The notes beneath the pieces were generated by a model, which was not told where the DNA came from, did no database searches, and was given only the letters and a program-made list of their open reading frames with translations. Source: Cyrtodaria siliqua (lineage: Eukaryota > Mollusca > Bivalvia > Adapedonta > Hiatellidae). Taken from it: 64,000 bases of DNA. Both the position numbers and the translations under genes were made by a program. The stretch lies in contig JAWPHD010001136.1 of the NCBI GenBank assembly GCA_037043455.1, forward strand, positions 248,001 through 312,000, in the 5' to 3' direction. This document shows positions 23,585 through 33,884 of this stretch, in pieces; the stretch's first letter is position 1, and each line of letters starts with the position of its first letter.

Positions 23585-24216
23585 TTGTTGCATACAGTTT
23601 ATCTGATGTGGGTTATTGCATATAGTCAATCTGACATACATTATTGCATATTGTCAGTCTGACGTGCATTGTTGCATATAGTCAATCTGACGTGCATTTT
23701 TGTATATAGTCAATCTGACGTGCGTTATTGCATATAGTCAATCTGACATACATTATTGCATATTGTCAGTCTGACGTGCATTGTTGCATATATACAATCT
23801 GACGTGCATTGTTGCATATAGTCAATCTGATGTGCGTTATTGCATATAGTCAATCTGACGTGCTTTATTGCATATAGTCAATCTGACATGTGTTATTGCA
23901 AATAGACAATCTGACATGCGTTACTGTATATAGTCATTCTGACATGCTTTATTGCATAATTATTATAGTCATTCTGATGTGCGTTATTGCACATATACAG
24001 TCTGACTTGCATTATTGCATATAATCAATTGGACATGTGTTATTGCATATTATTATAGTCAGTCTCACGTGCGTTAGTGCATATAGACAATCTGACATGC
24101 GTTATTGCATATAGTCAATCTGACGTGCATTATTGCATATAGTCAACCTGAGGTGCTTTATTGCATATAGTCAATCTGACATGCATTATTGGACATAGTC
24201 AATCCGACATGCATTA

Positions 24217-24504
24217 TTACATATATTGTATAATCTCTAATGACCGCCCCAGGAGGCATAACATAATTTAACTTTTAAATCCGACATTATTTAATGATTT
24301 TCTTTACCAAGAAAACCGAAGTCAGCATGTCAATCAATCAATTAATGCATCAAATTTTAAGTTTTTTAGTGATTTCGTGTGTTCCATTGTGAATGAAACA
24401 GATTAATTTGCATCTTTTGGTAAGTTTAAAAAAAAAAAAAATGGTTGAGGGAGTGGGTGGTGGCATTTATTAGTGGAGGGGCGTTTATTAGCTATTATAC
24501 GGTA
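24217..24504. mobile_element. ~290 bp TIR element inside the minisatellite
   Basis: Left end TTGTATAATCTCTAATGACC GCCCC and right end GGGGCGTTTATTAGCTATTATACGG are imperfect inverted repeats. TA lies on both outer sides, suggesting a Tc1/mariner or pogo-type MITE. It interrupts the 28 bp array cleanly. Confidence 0.6.
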
Positions 24505-25245
24505 GTCAATCTGACATGCATTATTGCATAATTTTATAGTCAGTCTGACAGGCTTTATTGCATATAGTCAATCTGACGTGCGTTATTGCACATAGTCAAT
24601 CAGATGTGGTATTGCATATAGTCAATCTGACATACATTATTGCATATAGTCAATCTGACGTGCGTTATTGCGTATTAGTCAATCTGACATACCTTATTGC
24701 ATATAGTCAGTCTGACGCGTGTTATTGCATATTAGTCAATCTGATGTGTGTTATTGCATATTAGTCAATCTGTGTGTTATTGCATATTAGTCAATATGAC
24801 ATGCGTTATTGCATATAAGTCAATCTGACGTGTGTTATTGCATATTAGTCAATCTGATGTGTGTTATTGCATATATAGTCAATATGACGTGTGTTATTGC
24901 ATATATAGTCAACCTGACAGGTGTTATTGCATATATAGTCAATCTGACTTGTGTTATTGCATATATAGTCAATCTGACGTGTGTTATTGCATATTATAGT
25001 CAATCTGACGTGCATTATTGCATATTAGTCTATCTGACGTGCATTAATTGAACATAGTCAATCTGACATTGCGTTTATAATTGTTTATTGTTGATCCAAA
25101 CTGCGTTAATGCGTAGAGCCAATCTGACATGCCTTATTGCATATTGTCAATCTGTTATGAAATAATGCATATTGGCCGTCTTACATGCATTATTGCATAT
25201 AGTCAGTCTTACATGCATTATTGCATATAGTCAGGCCACCACATA

Positions 25246-26760
25246 AACAAACTGCCAATCCTTGTCAATTATTGCCATCCTAATCAGATAATGTTTGCTC
25301 TTCCGTGACCCAGGAAGTTAGCAGGTAGCTGTAGACTATATAAACACTATGAAATTAAAAAAAACTATTATAAACATGCAAAAGACACAGCAATTATTTA
25401 TATAAAATTGCTATACGGGTATGTAATTTTGAATAGGACCCCTAAACTGAATGTAAATATGTTTTCTACAATAGGATAAGTGATCTGTGAATTCTTGAGG
25501 TTGAACTCAGGTCACAATGAGTGACTTCACTTTGTACTAGTTATTTTTTTTATTTCAGCTGTTGACATTATAGGAAACTGTGGTGAAGCGTTACAAATAA
25601 ACCTACCTATAGTATCTTTTTATAGTAATGAATATATGTGGGGATTTTTCATCTATCCTTCACAGCTAAAATGAACTTATTTAGTCATAATTATGCATTT
25701 TGAAATTATTGTGTCCGTGATGATGGTTCCGTCCAACTGAACAAGGGATTGTTAATGTTTAATTTGAAAATTACTTACATTCTTATTACAATATCTAATT
25801 CTTAATCTATTGTTCAGTTGGTAAAAGTGTATACCATGATGATATATATTGGGCAATCCTTAAACAGTTGTTGGTTTGCTGTGCACCACTATCACAGGAC
25901 TCCGTAAAAAGAAAAGAAGAAGGAAAAAGGTCCTACCTACCTACCCACTTTTTGGGTCGGAGGACAGCAAACCAACCATTTTTAGCTCAACTATTCGAAG
26001 AATAAGAGAGCTTATGTCCTTGCCCTGGCGTCGGCTGTGTTGTTTTAGTAAATTCTTACACATATAGCTATGTTGCGCCCTAGAGACAGCTCTTGTTTAA
26101 GGATGGCCTTTCTGTCTAGTAAGTCTATTGAATGAGATATACATTTCAGATATAGTTGTCCTTATAAATGTTGTTTGTACTAAAATAGTAGTTTCTTGAT
26201 ATCTGCTGAGGGTAGATTAACAGCATTTTTTTAAAGTCTTTATATATTCTGATGGAATAAGCCCCATCAAAGAGATAATAGTTAATCAAAATGTTACCCA
26301 TTCCTTAAGTTGCAGAATGTCCATCCTAGGAAATGGCTGTGGTAAAATAAAGAAAAGGCTGTTTTAAGAAATTTCCATAATTAAAATAGTTGTCTAATGT
26401 CTCATCAACAACTTGTTTAGGTAATATATCAAGAGTTTTAAGAACTTGATGCAATCTTACATGTTGTTGATGAATAATTTGTGAATTTAGTTCATGAAAA
26501 ACAATTCACTAATTTAACCTATTTAACAGTTCAAGAACAATTCACATATTTATAAATAACCACTTGATCTTACTTGGTGAAATGTTGCATATGATACTGA
26601 AATCAAATAATATCTGCAGTGCTGAAAACCATTTTTTATCAACAAAAAAAACAAAAACAAGGTAAAATCTGCAAAAACACATGACAATAGGGGTTTGATT
26701 TTAAAATACTGTTTCTACTGAATACATTTAGAAATTTCCTCTTTCAAATACAACTATTAT
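25246..26760. other. no gene recognised; truncated repeat debris
   Basis: At 25975-26095 there is an AGCTCAACTATTCGAAGAATA start and GACAGCTCTTGTTTA end that look like a truncated interspersed element. CCTACCTACCTACCCAC at about 25935 resembles the subterminal part of the Harbinger-like family. TTCnnGAA palindromes cluster at 26410-26545. The rest is AT-rich. Confidence 0.5.
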
Positions 26761-26840
26761 ACATGGCGTAACCATTCAAGTTTTGCGTTTAGGTCATTTT
26801 TTCACAAACTGTATACACAAGACCTTTCAAACTTTGCTTA

Positions 26841-28034
26841 GGCCAAATAAAATTATACCTGTGTTTACTGTAACATTGCTGAAAAAAATTGGGTAGGTAG
26901 GTAGGCATTTTTTTTTTTTTTTTTGGCGAAGTTACATTTAAGGTGGCGATGAGCTTTGATGAATGGGAAAATGTGGTATTTTAAAAACTACAATAGATAA
27001 CAACATGAAATTGTGTATGTTTTATTGTTTCCCAAAAGGCCTGGTAACAACTGGCTCTTTTCCCAAACACTTGCAATTATTACAAAGGGGTAAAACAGTT
27101 TTAAATGTTTTTCGCAAGTCCGGAACAGGGTCAGCTCCAACAGCAATGAGTACATGAGTCGGCTGGGATCAGTCCAGCTCCATACAGTGTGATCTCCAGT
27201 TATGAGTGACTTGACTTCCATGCTCTTCCTGAATACTGGTATATGACCGTCGGGAAGATGGGGGACCCACAGGTGTAGTCAAATTCTGCGGTTGACATAC
27301 ATGTAACCAAGAGCAGTTCTTGCCTCCCAGACAGCTGAAAAAATATTCAAAATGATAATGTCAAATTATGTTAATTGACCATTTGAATAGTTTTGTAAAA
27401 GTGTTGACTTACATGTATATTACTTCTCTAACATCAGAAAGTAATAAATATTTATAAATTTCTCATGTTAGTTATTATGAGCCTATATTGAGGTTGAGTT
27501 CAGAAAATTATTATGGAACGGCATACTTCTTCAAGAAGTTATAATACAGTAGTAGTCGATGCCAATGCTTAGTGCTGAGAAGCAAGTAAACATATGCTCA
27601 TTAATATTACTGTTTTAGAAACAAACTTACGACAGGTGGCCTGGAACTCTGGGCATTTACCGACCTGTTTGTGGTACTTGTCAAACAATTCAACAATCAA
27701 TTCTTTATGGAGAGTGCACGCCATAACATTAGCGCTTCCATGTGCTGACATTTTTGAAACTGTACAGCCAAAACAGCACTGGGAGACGCCATTTTGACTG
27801 TTTTATACCAGTCCTGTGCACAGTATACCGTGAAATTCACACGCTTTCAAAACCGCACCGCGAAATTGAAAATTGCACCGTGATCTCATGAACATTACTA
27901 TTTTTTCACTTTTTTTTTTTTTTTTTTTAAATTTTTAATTTTTTTTTTTTTTTTCAATAAAATAAAAACGAGTCGGGGGTGTTTTCAGAGGGTCGGTCGG
28001 GTTACAGTAAACTCAGGTATAATTTTATTTGGCC
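26841..28034. mobile_element. PIF/Harbinger-like element, 1.19 kb
   Basis: TTA at 26838-26840 and 28035-28037. Inverted ends GGCCAAATAAAATTATACCT / AGGTATAATTTTATTTGGCC are followed by GTGTTTACTGTAAC versus its inverted partner, giving about 38 bp of TIR. It splits a repeat unit of the surrounding element; sister units give the empty site AAACTTTACTTATAGTTG. A possible two-exon ORF is on its minus strand (see next entry). Confidence 0.85.
27335..27751 (-). CDS. possible two-exon ORF inside the Harbinger-like element, unrecognised
   Basis: An ATG at 27751 opens 40 codons (MSAHGSANVMACTLHKELIV... to ATC) ending at a good donor (CTGTC|GTAAGTTT, exon end 27631). An acceptor ATTTTTTCAG|CTGTCTGG lies at 27335/27334. 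The joined frame continues VWEARTALGYMYVNRRI and stops. The helix-like HKELIVELFDKYHKQ could belong to a Myb/SANT-type accessory protein, which Harbinger elements often carry, but I do not recognise it. It may equally be captured host exon sequence or chance. Confidence 0.25.
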
Positions 28035-28880
28035 TTATAGTTGTATCTTGGGTGGTACATCGTGAGTAAGCAAATGTGGAAGTGACCCTTGACCCTCCAA
28101 GCAAAGAGCAGATAACTGAATAATCCTGCATTGAGATCAATTTCGCGCAAACTATATGCACTACACCTTTCAGACTTTGTTTATAGTTGTATCTAGGGTG
28201 GTACATCGCAATCTGACAAAGCAGATGTGGATGTGGCCTTGACTCTCCAAGAAAAGGGCAGATAACTTTATAATTTTTTCCTTCAACTTTGGCGTTTAGG
28301 TCACTTTTTATACACAAACTGTATGCACTAAGACCTTTCAAGTTTTGCTAATAGTTGTATCTTATATGGTACATTGCAACGTGACAAAGCAAATGTGGAT
28401 GTGACCTTAACCCTCCGAGCAATGGGCAGATAACTTAATAATTTTTTGCCTTTAACATTTGCGTTTATGTCACTTTCTCCCAAACTTTATGCATTAGACC
28501 TTTCAAACTTTACTTATAGTTGTTTCTTGGATAGTACATCATAACGTGTCAAAAAGCAAATGTGGATGTGACTTTCACCACCTCACCAGGAAAGGGCAGA
28601 TAACTTTAATTGTTACATTTACATCACTTTCTCATGAACTATAATTATGCATTAGATGTTTTAAACCTAATTTATAGCTAAATTTTTGGAAGACAAATTA
28701 TTCTATTTTGACATACATGTAGTTGTGCCTTGGGTAGTGCATCTTTTTGGATGCATGAATTTCATCTTTGACCTTGACCTACTTTTTGGAGCTGATGATT
28801 TTTTTTAATAAAATGGCATTTTGTTTTTTATAAACAAATGCACTTAAATGTCATCTCAGCAAACTGCAAACTCCATTGTT

Positions 28881-30452
28881 TTTAGCTCTACTGATCAGAG
28901 ATCAGCAGAGCTTATGCCGTGGTGCGGCGTCCGTCGTCCGTCCGTCCGTCTGTCTGTCCGTAAACTTTTATTTGTAGCGACTTCACAGCTGAAACTACTG
29001 GATGGATATTCATGAAACTTTACAGAATTGTTGCCCATAAAGTCTAGTTGATCCTAGCAAAAATTCATGTTGATGTGAAATCCAAGATGGCCGCCAAAGC
29101 TAAAAATAGAGTTTTAAAATACAAGTTTGTAGCGACTTCTTCTTGAAAACTATAAGTGATATTGATATGGGACTTTTTCTAAAATGATCAGCATGACATG
29201 ATGTTGATCCTAGTCAAAAATCGTTTTGATTCAACGTTAAACATGGCTGCCAGCGGCAATCTTTGTTTACATAGAGTTATATAGTAAAAACTTGTAGCGA
29301 CAACTTCTCTAAACTACTTGGCGGATTGTCATGAAACTTTACAGGAATGTTGCTCTTGATGTCTAATTGATCCTAGAAAAATTTCAAGTCGGCCGGAAAT
29401 TCAAGATGGCCGTCACAGCTAAAAATAGATTTTTAAAAAATAAGTTTGTAGCGACTACTTCTTGAAAACTATAAGTGATATTGATATGGGACTTTTTCTA
29501 AAATGATCAGCATTACATGATGTTGATCCTAGTCAAAAATCGTTTTGATTCAACGTTAAACATGGCTGCCAGCGGCCATCTTTGTTTACATAGAGTTATA
29601 TAGTAAAAACTTGTAGCGACTACTCCTCTGAAACTACTTGGCGGATTGTCATGAAACTTTACAGGAATGTTGCTCTTGATGTCTAATTGATCCTATCAAA
29701 ATTTCAGGTCGGCCAGAAATTCAAGATGGCCGTCACAGCTAAAAATAGATTTTTAAAAAATAAGTTTGTAGCGACTACTTCTTGAAAACTATAAGTGATA
29801 TGGGACTTTTTCTAAAATGATCAGCATGACATGATGTAGATCCTTGTGGAAAATTATTTTGATTCGGCGTTAAACATGGCTGCCAGTGGCCATCTTTGGT
29901 TACATAGAGTTATATAGTAAAAACTTGTAGCGACTACTCCTCTGAAACTACTTGACGGATGTTCATGAAACTTCACAGGAATGTTGCTCTTGATGTCTAG
30001 TTGATCCTAGAAAAATTTCAGGTCGGCCGGAAATTCAAGATGGCCGCCACAGCTAAAAATAGATTTAAAATAAATAAGTTTGTAGCGACTACTTCTTCAA
30101 AACAATAAGAGATATTGATATGGGACTTTTTCTAAAATGATCAGTATGACATGATGTTGGTCCTTGTCGAAAATCGTTTTGATTTGACTTTAAACATGGC
30201 TGCTTTGTTTACATAGAGTTATATAATGAAAACTTGTAGCGACTACTTCTTTGAAACTACCTGACGGATTTTCATGAAACTTCACAGGAATGTTGCTCTT
30301 AATGTCTTATTGATCTTAGCAAAATTTCAGGTCGGCCGGAAATTCAAGATGGCCGCCACGGTTAAAAATAGATTTTCAAAAAACAAGTCTGTAGCGACTA
30401 CTTCCTGAAATCAAAATCAATCAGTAGAGCTTCAAGGTCATTGACCTCTTGT
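28881..30452 (+). mobile_element. AGCTCTACTGATCAG element, copy A (1.57 kb)
   Basis: Starts with a hairpin (AGCTCTACTGATC AGA GATCAGCAGAGCT) and a GTCCGTCGTCCGTCCGTC tract. It ends TCAGTAGAGCTTCAAGGTCA and TTGACCTCTTGTT, so AGCTCTACTGA/TCAGTAGAGCT form short inverted termini. The body has about 4.5 tandem units of about 310 bp (TTGTAGCGACTACTTCT, CATGAAACTTTACAGGAATG, TTCAAGATGGCCGCCACAGC, TGATATGGGACTTTTTCTAA, AACATGGCTGCCAGCGGCCA). It sits in the composite element above. No protein is encoded; the class is unknown. Confidence 0.85.
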
Positions 30453-30900
30453 TAGTTACTAAAATGTTTACAAACTTTCATTTAAGCATCATTGACCTTT
30501 TTATTTTTAAATCCCGCCCCCGCTAAGCGAGACGTGAATCCACGGATTTCTTGTTTTATTTCAGTCATTATATTTTATCCAATCCATGACTTCACACTGG
30601 TAAACATAAGTCTCTGATTCCCTAAACTTAATGTCTGTTTTATTTAGTAGACAAAGGTTCTTGGAAAAGTCAGGTTTATCTGAGATCAAGACCCACTAGT
30701 TCAATAACTGAATGGTTCTAGAACCATAGGTTCAAGAACCATAGGTTCAAGAACTTGCTTATATTATTAATTCAGTTTGGTTCTTGAACCAAAAATAAGT
30801 TCATGTACCTCACTCAGTTCTTGAAAAGTTCTAGAACTATACAAGTTCATGAACCCAAGAAGGCTATATAGTTCAAGAACAGTTCTTCAAGTTTATAGTA
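30453..30900. repeat. TTCnnGAA palindrome cluster, copy 1
   Basis: From about 30655 to 30895 the sequence is dense in GTTCTAGAAC, GTTCAAGAAC and GTTCTTGAAC palindromes. It is flanked by CAGGTTTATCTGAGATCAAG, which also precedes the second cluster at 31860. Confidence 0.75.
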
Positions 30901-31279
30901 CTGTTTTTATAGTACAGATTTTTGCTTTAAATACATGTGTGATTTTGATTTTCCTTGATCAAATTGTACTAATAGTTAAGTGATGTGCACACATGAGGCA
31001 AAATGATTAAGTTTAAAGATAAAGGCTGTAAAATAATAATTTTAGATTGTCGTCTATCTATCATCAGTCTATATTTTGTATTACCTAGAACATGTTAAAT
31101 CCTTCTTGGACCACACTGTTATTCATAAACTTTAGGATTGGTGTATTTCCGTTTTAACCTTCAAAAAGACATAATCATCTCCATGAGGTGTGCTTAAAAT
31201 AGTTCCTCAGTAACTGTTGTGTAAGAAGACATATCATATAGTAGTACATAATATCTGTATCTGTAACAATTTAATCATG

Positions 31280-31831
31280 TTAAAGGGAATGTAGCGACAC
31301 AGCCAAACCATCTTTTTTATTGAGAGTTTTGAAATACTTGAATAAGGGTGAAAGAATTATCAAAATCGGATGATAAACAAAGAAGATATGATCATTTGAA
31401 GTTTCTGTTGAAACGGTTATGGAAGCGGCCATTTTGAGAGCTATGACATCACGGTTCTAAATGACCATATATGGAATATTTATAACTGAAAATTTACTGA
31501 TTTATAGGGAAAAAATGACAGCGACTGTATGAAAAATATGTAATACTTAATGGCAATAATGATTTATATCACCAGTAAAAATAAATTCATTCATTTGCAG
31601 TGATTATCCACGTTTTAAATGATATTTATCTATATTCCATATATGGTAATATGGAACTATGACGTCATAGTTCTAAAAATGGCAGCTCCCATATTCGTTT
31701 TAGAATAACATTTAAATGGTCATATCTTTTTTATTTATCATCCGATTTTGATAATTCTTTCACCTTTTCCCAAGTTTTTCAGAACTCTCAATAATACAGT
31801 TTGTTTGGCTGTGTTGCTACATTCCCTTTAA
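31280..31831. mobile_element. hairpin MITE, TTAA-flanked, with CArG and CRE palindromes (copy 1)
   Basis: Inverted ends TTAAAGGGAATGTAGC / GCTACATTCCCTTTAA. The arms pair over most of their length (GAATTATCAAAATCGGATGA versus its inverse at about 31738). CCATATATGG occurs at 31465 and 31637, and TGACGTCA at 31660; the left-arm equivalent is degenerate. A homologous element lies at 52796-53329. It lies between the two TTCnnGAA clusters. Confidence 0.8.
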
Positions 31832-31839
31832 CTGATGAA

Positions 31840-32120
31840 CCAAAAGGTTCTTGGTAATGTCAGGTTTATCTGAGATCAAGACCCAAGAGTTCAAGAACTT
31901 AATAATTTTTTGCCTTTAACATTTGCGTTTATGTCACTTTCTCCCAAACTTTATGCATTAGACCTTTCAAGAACTTGCTTATGGATTAATTCAGTTTGGT
32001 TCTTGAACCACAAATAAGTTCAAGAACTACATATTCATGAACCTCAGTTCTTGAAAAGTTCTAGAACTATACAAGTTCAAGAACAGTTCTTCAAGTTCTA
32101 GAGCAGTTCTAGAACCGTGT
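31840..32120. repeat. TTCnnGAA palindrome cluster, copy 2, with a 75 bp foreign insert
   Basis: Repeats 30655-30895 (AGGTTCTTGGTAATGTCAGG, AATTCAGTTTGGTTCTTGAA). Positions 31896-31970 are replaced by a segment identical to 28432-28506. A 40 bp tandem duplication (TTAGTTCATGAATCTTTTCG) follows at 32120-32200. Confidence 0.8.
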
Positions 32121-32190
32121 GCTAGTTCATGAATCTTTTCGCAGGGGACTGCCTGTGAAGTGTTAGTTCATGAATCTTTTCGCAGGGGAG

Positions 32191-32341
32191 CCTGTGAATA
32201 ACTCGCAGGCTGATCAGGGTTTACAATGTCTGGCTGCTGATCAGTCATTTTCCCCAAAACACCCCTTTGTCACATCAATGGAATGGTCTTAATTCAAAAA
32301 AAGGACAGTCCATTACATATATGTAGCGGGTTATGGGTTAA
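32191..32341. mobile_element. truncated second copy of the TTAA MITE at 6835
   Basis: Shares AACTCGCAGGCTGATCAGGG, TTACAATGTC, CTGATCAG, ATGGAATGGTCTTAATTC, CAGTCCATTACATATA and the right end TAGCGGGTTATGGG|TTAA with 6900-7059. The left terminus is missing. Confidence 0.85.
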
Positions 32342-33630
32342 CCCAAACTGTCCCGATATCTCAGCCTAGACTATCTGAATCAAACTTTGAAAGTGTTTCC
32401 CACCAGCTGACCAGTCATTCTTAAAGGTCACAGACATGGCCGCCTCTTCATTTCTTTCGAAGTCATCATTCTGTCCATGCATGACCTGAGCTATAAGTTG
32501 TGCAGTCAAACACTGGAATGTTATTAACAGCTCGATTGTAAAATGAGAGGTTTAACTTTTCTTAAAATGTCAATAGAATACAGGTATGGGAATGTATTGG
32601 AGTAGTAGTTGGTTTAACTATAGCTGAAATGGGGCGTTGTTTCGCAGGCAGGAGCTTACCTAGTTAAATGCATATAGACATGAGATAGCAGTCTCGTTAT
32701 TTGAAAATAGTCATCAAACATTAGCTTGGTAGCTCATTGAAAAATTTTACATAGTTTATCGCTCAATGAAATAATTCTAACATAGTTTATCGGTTAACAG
32801 AATGTTTATATATCGAGAGAGCATATACACTCCTCCATTGATAAAAAACAGTGCATTCTTGTGTTAGATTAACTGGATTATCAGATTAAATTCTCCGAGG
32901 GTATCAGGCAGTCTCCGCCCATGTGTGCCTTCTTGAGACAAACTGGAGTGATATAACAGCGGCAAGATGAATTGGTCAAAATCTAAATCGTATTCGTTGA
33001 AGGTAACTTTTCATTACTTTGCTGTTTTAAGTTTTAGAAAATAACTAATTTGAATGTGAGAGCAGGTGAGAAATTTGACACTCTGTAAAATGTTCAGGCT
33101 TCATTAAAAGGTTTTGCTTGGTTCATTTATCATTATGGTTGGAAATAGTGACTTTAAAAAAAAAAAAAAATGTTGTTATTAAAGAGTAACTCTCTCTATA
33201 TAGCTCCTCATTTAATTGCATCTTAAATGGGAGAAAATTAACTAATAACTGCAAATGGATTATTTTGGTCTATGTTTGTCTCAGATTAAAGTCTCACATT
33301 ATAAATTATAGTTCAAAAACCAAATTGTCAATATACAATTTGAGACTTTTTCAGGCAGTTTGATGTAGACTTTTCACAACAGCTTAATGAAAAGTTGTTA
33401 TAACAATAGTGTGTTTATAACAATAGTGTGTTGAACAATTTGTTAGATGTATAACATACTGTAACATATATTTCACCAAGGTTTGCATATTAAACATACA
33501 ACAATGGAACCAACATAGTCAGTGAATGGTAATACCAATAATGCCATTGTGGCAGAATGGCAATTTAAGCACAATCAAATGTACTATAGTACAAAAGAAA
33601 AAGAGAGAGGAAAAAAAGGAAAGTAGACTC
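32342..33630. other. no gene recognised
   Basis: No repeat family or supported ORF seen apart from a poly-A tract near 33155 and an 18 bp duplication at 33396-33432. Confidence 0.5.
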
Positions 33631-33636
33631 TGAACC

Positions 33637-33801
33637 ACAGATACCGGTTTAAAAAAAAAAAAAAAAAGTCTTATATTCTATTACATACTGTACAGATACC
33701 GGTTTAAAAAAAAAAAAAAAAAAGAGTCTTATATTCTATTATACATACAGTATGTAATAGAATATAAGACTTTTTTTTTTTTTTTTAAACCGGTATCTGT
33801 G
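33637..33801. repeat. two tandem copies plus one inverted copy of a 55 bp module (long palindrome)
   Basis: ACAGATACCGGTTT, an A-run, and GTCTTATATTCTATTA occur at 33637-33690 and 33692-33746. They recur inverted at 33749-33800 (TAATAGAATATAAGAC, T-run, AAACCGGTATCTGT). The last two form a near-perfect palindrome with arms of about 50 bp. Confidence 0.95.
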
Positions 33802-33884
33802 CTCTGAACAAACTCTTAACAGTCAACATAAATTAATACATTGTCTATATGAAATTAGTGAATAGTTGGCAGGTAGATAATTTT

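Larger units (their letters stand above)
19788..25245. repeat. 28 bp minisatellite (ATAGTCAATCTGACATGCATTATTGCAT-type), invaded by other elements
   Basis: A long array of 27-30 bp units with a core of GTCAATCTGACATG and TTATTGCATATA. It is sparse at 19788-19870 and 20970-21460, and dense at 21500-22547, 23585-24215 and 24505-25240. It is split by unrelated DNA at 19880-20960, by the CCCAGGCG element at 22548-23584 and by a TIR element at 24217-24504. Several long frames (24558-24764, 24809-25051) simply translate the repeat. Confidence 0.95.
26765..30565 (+). mobile_element. composite element with ~165 bp internal repeats, containing two nested elements
   Basis: After removal of the insertions at 26841-28034 and 28881-30452, about 1 kb of host element remains. 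It has four units of about 165 bp (ATAGTTGTATCTTGGGTGGT, ACATCGCAA, AAGCAAATGTGGATGTGACC, CCAAGCAAAGGGCAGATAAC, TTAGGTCACTTTCTCA, AACTGTATGCACTAGACCTT). Its 3' end is GCGAGACGTGAATCCACGG ATTTCTTGTT near 30520-30560. A shorter relative is at 33885-34665. No coding capacity is seen. Confidence 0.75.

Noticed and set aside
24558..25051. ORFs of 68 and 80 codons rich in SQSDV/CVIAY repeats
   Set aside because: Direct translation of the 28 bp minisatellite with no start context or homology.
21500..25240. Regular 28 bp repeats that could suggest a CRISPR array
   Set aside because: The repeats are contiguous without unique spacers, vary in length, and sit in eukaryotic DNA with introns and no cas genes. 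It is a minisatellite.
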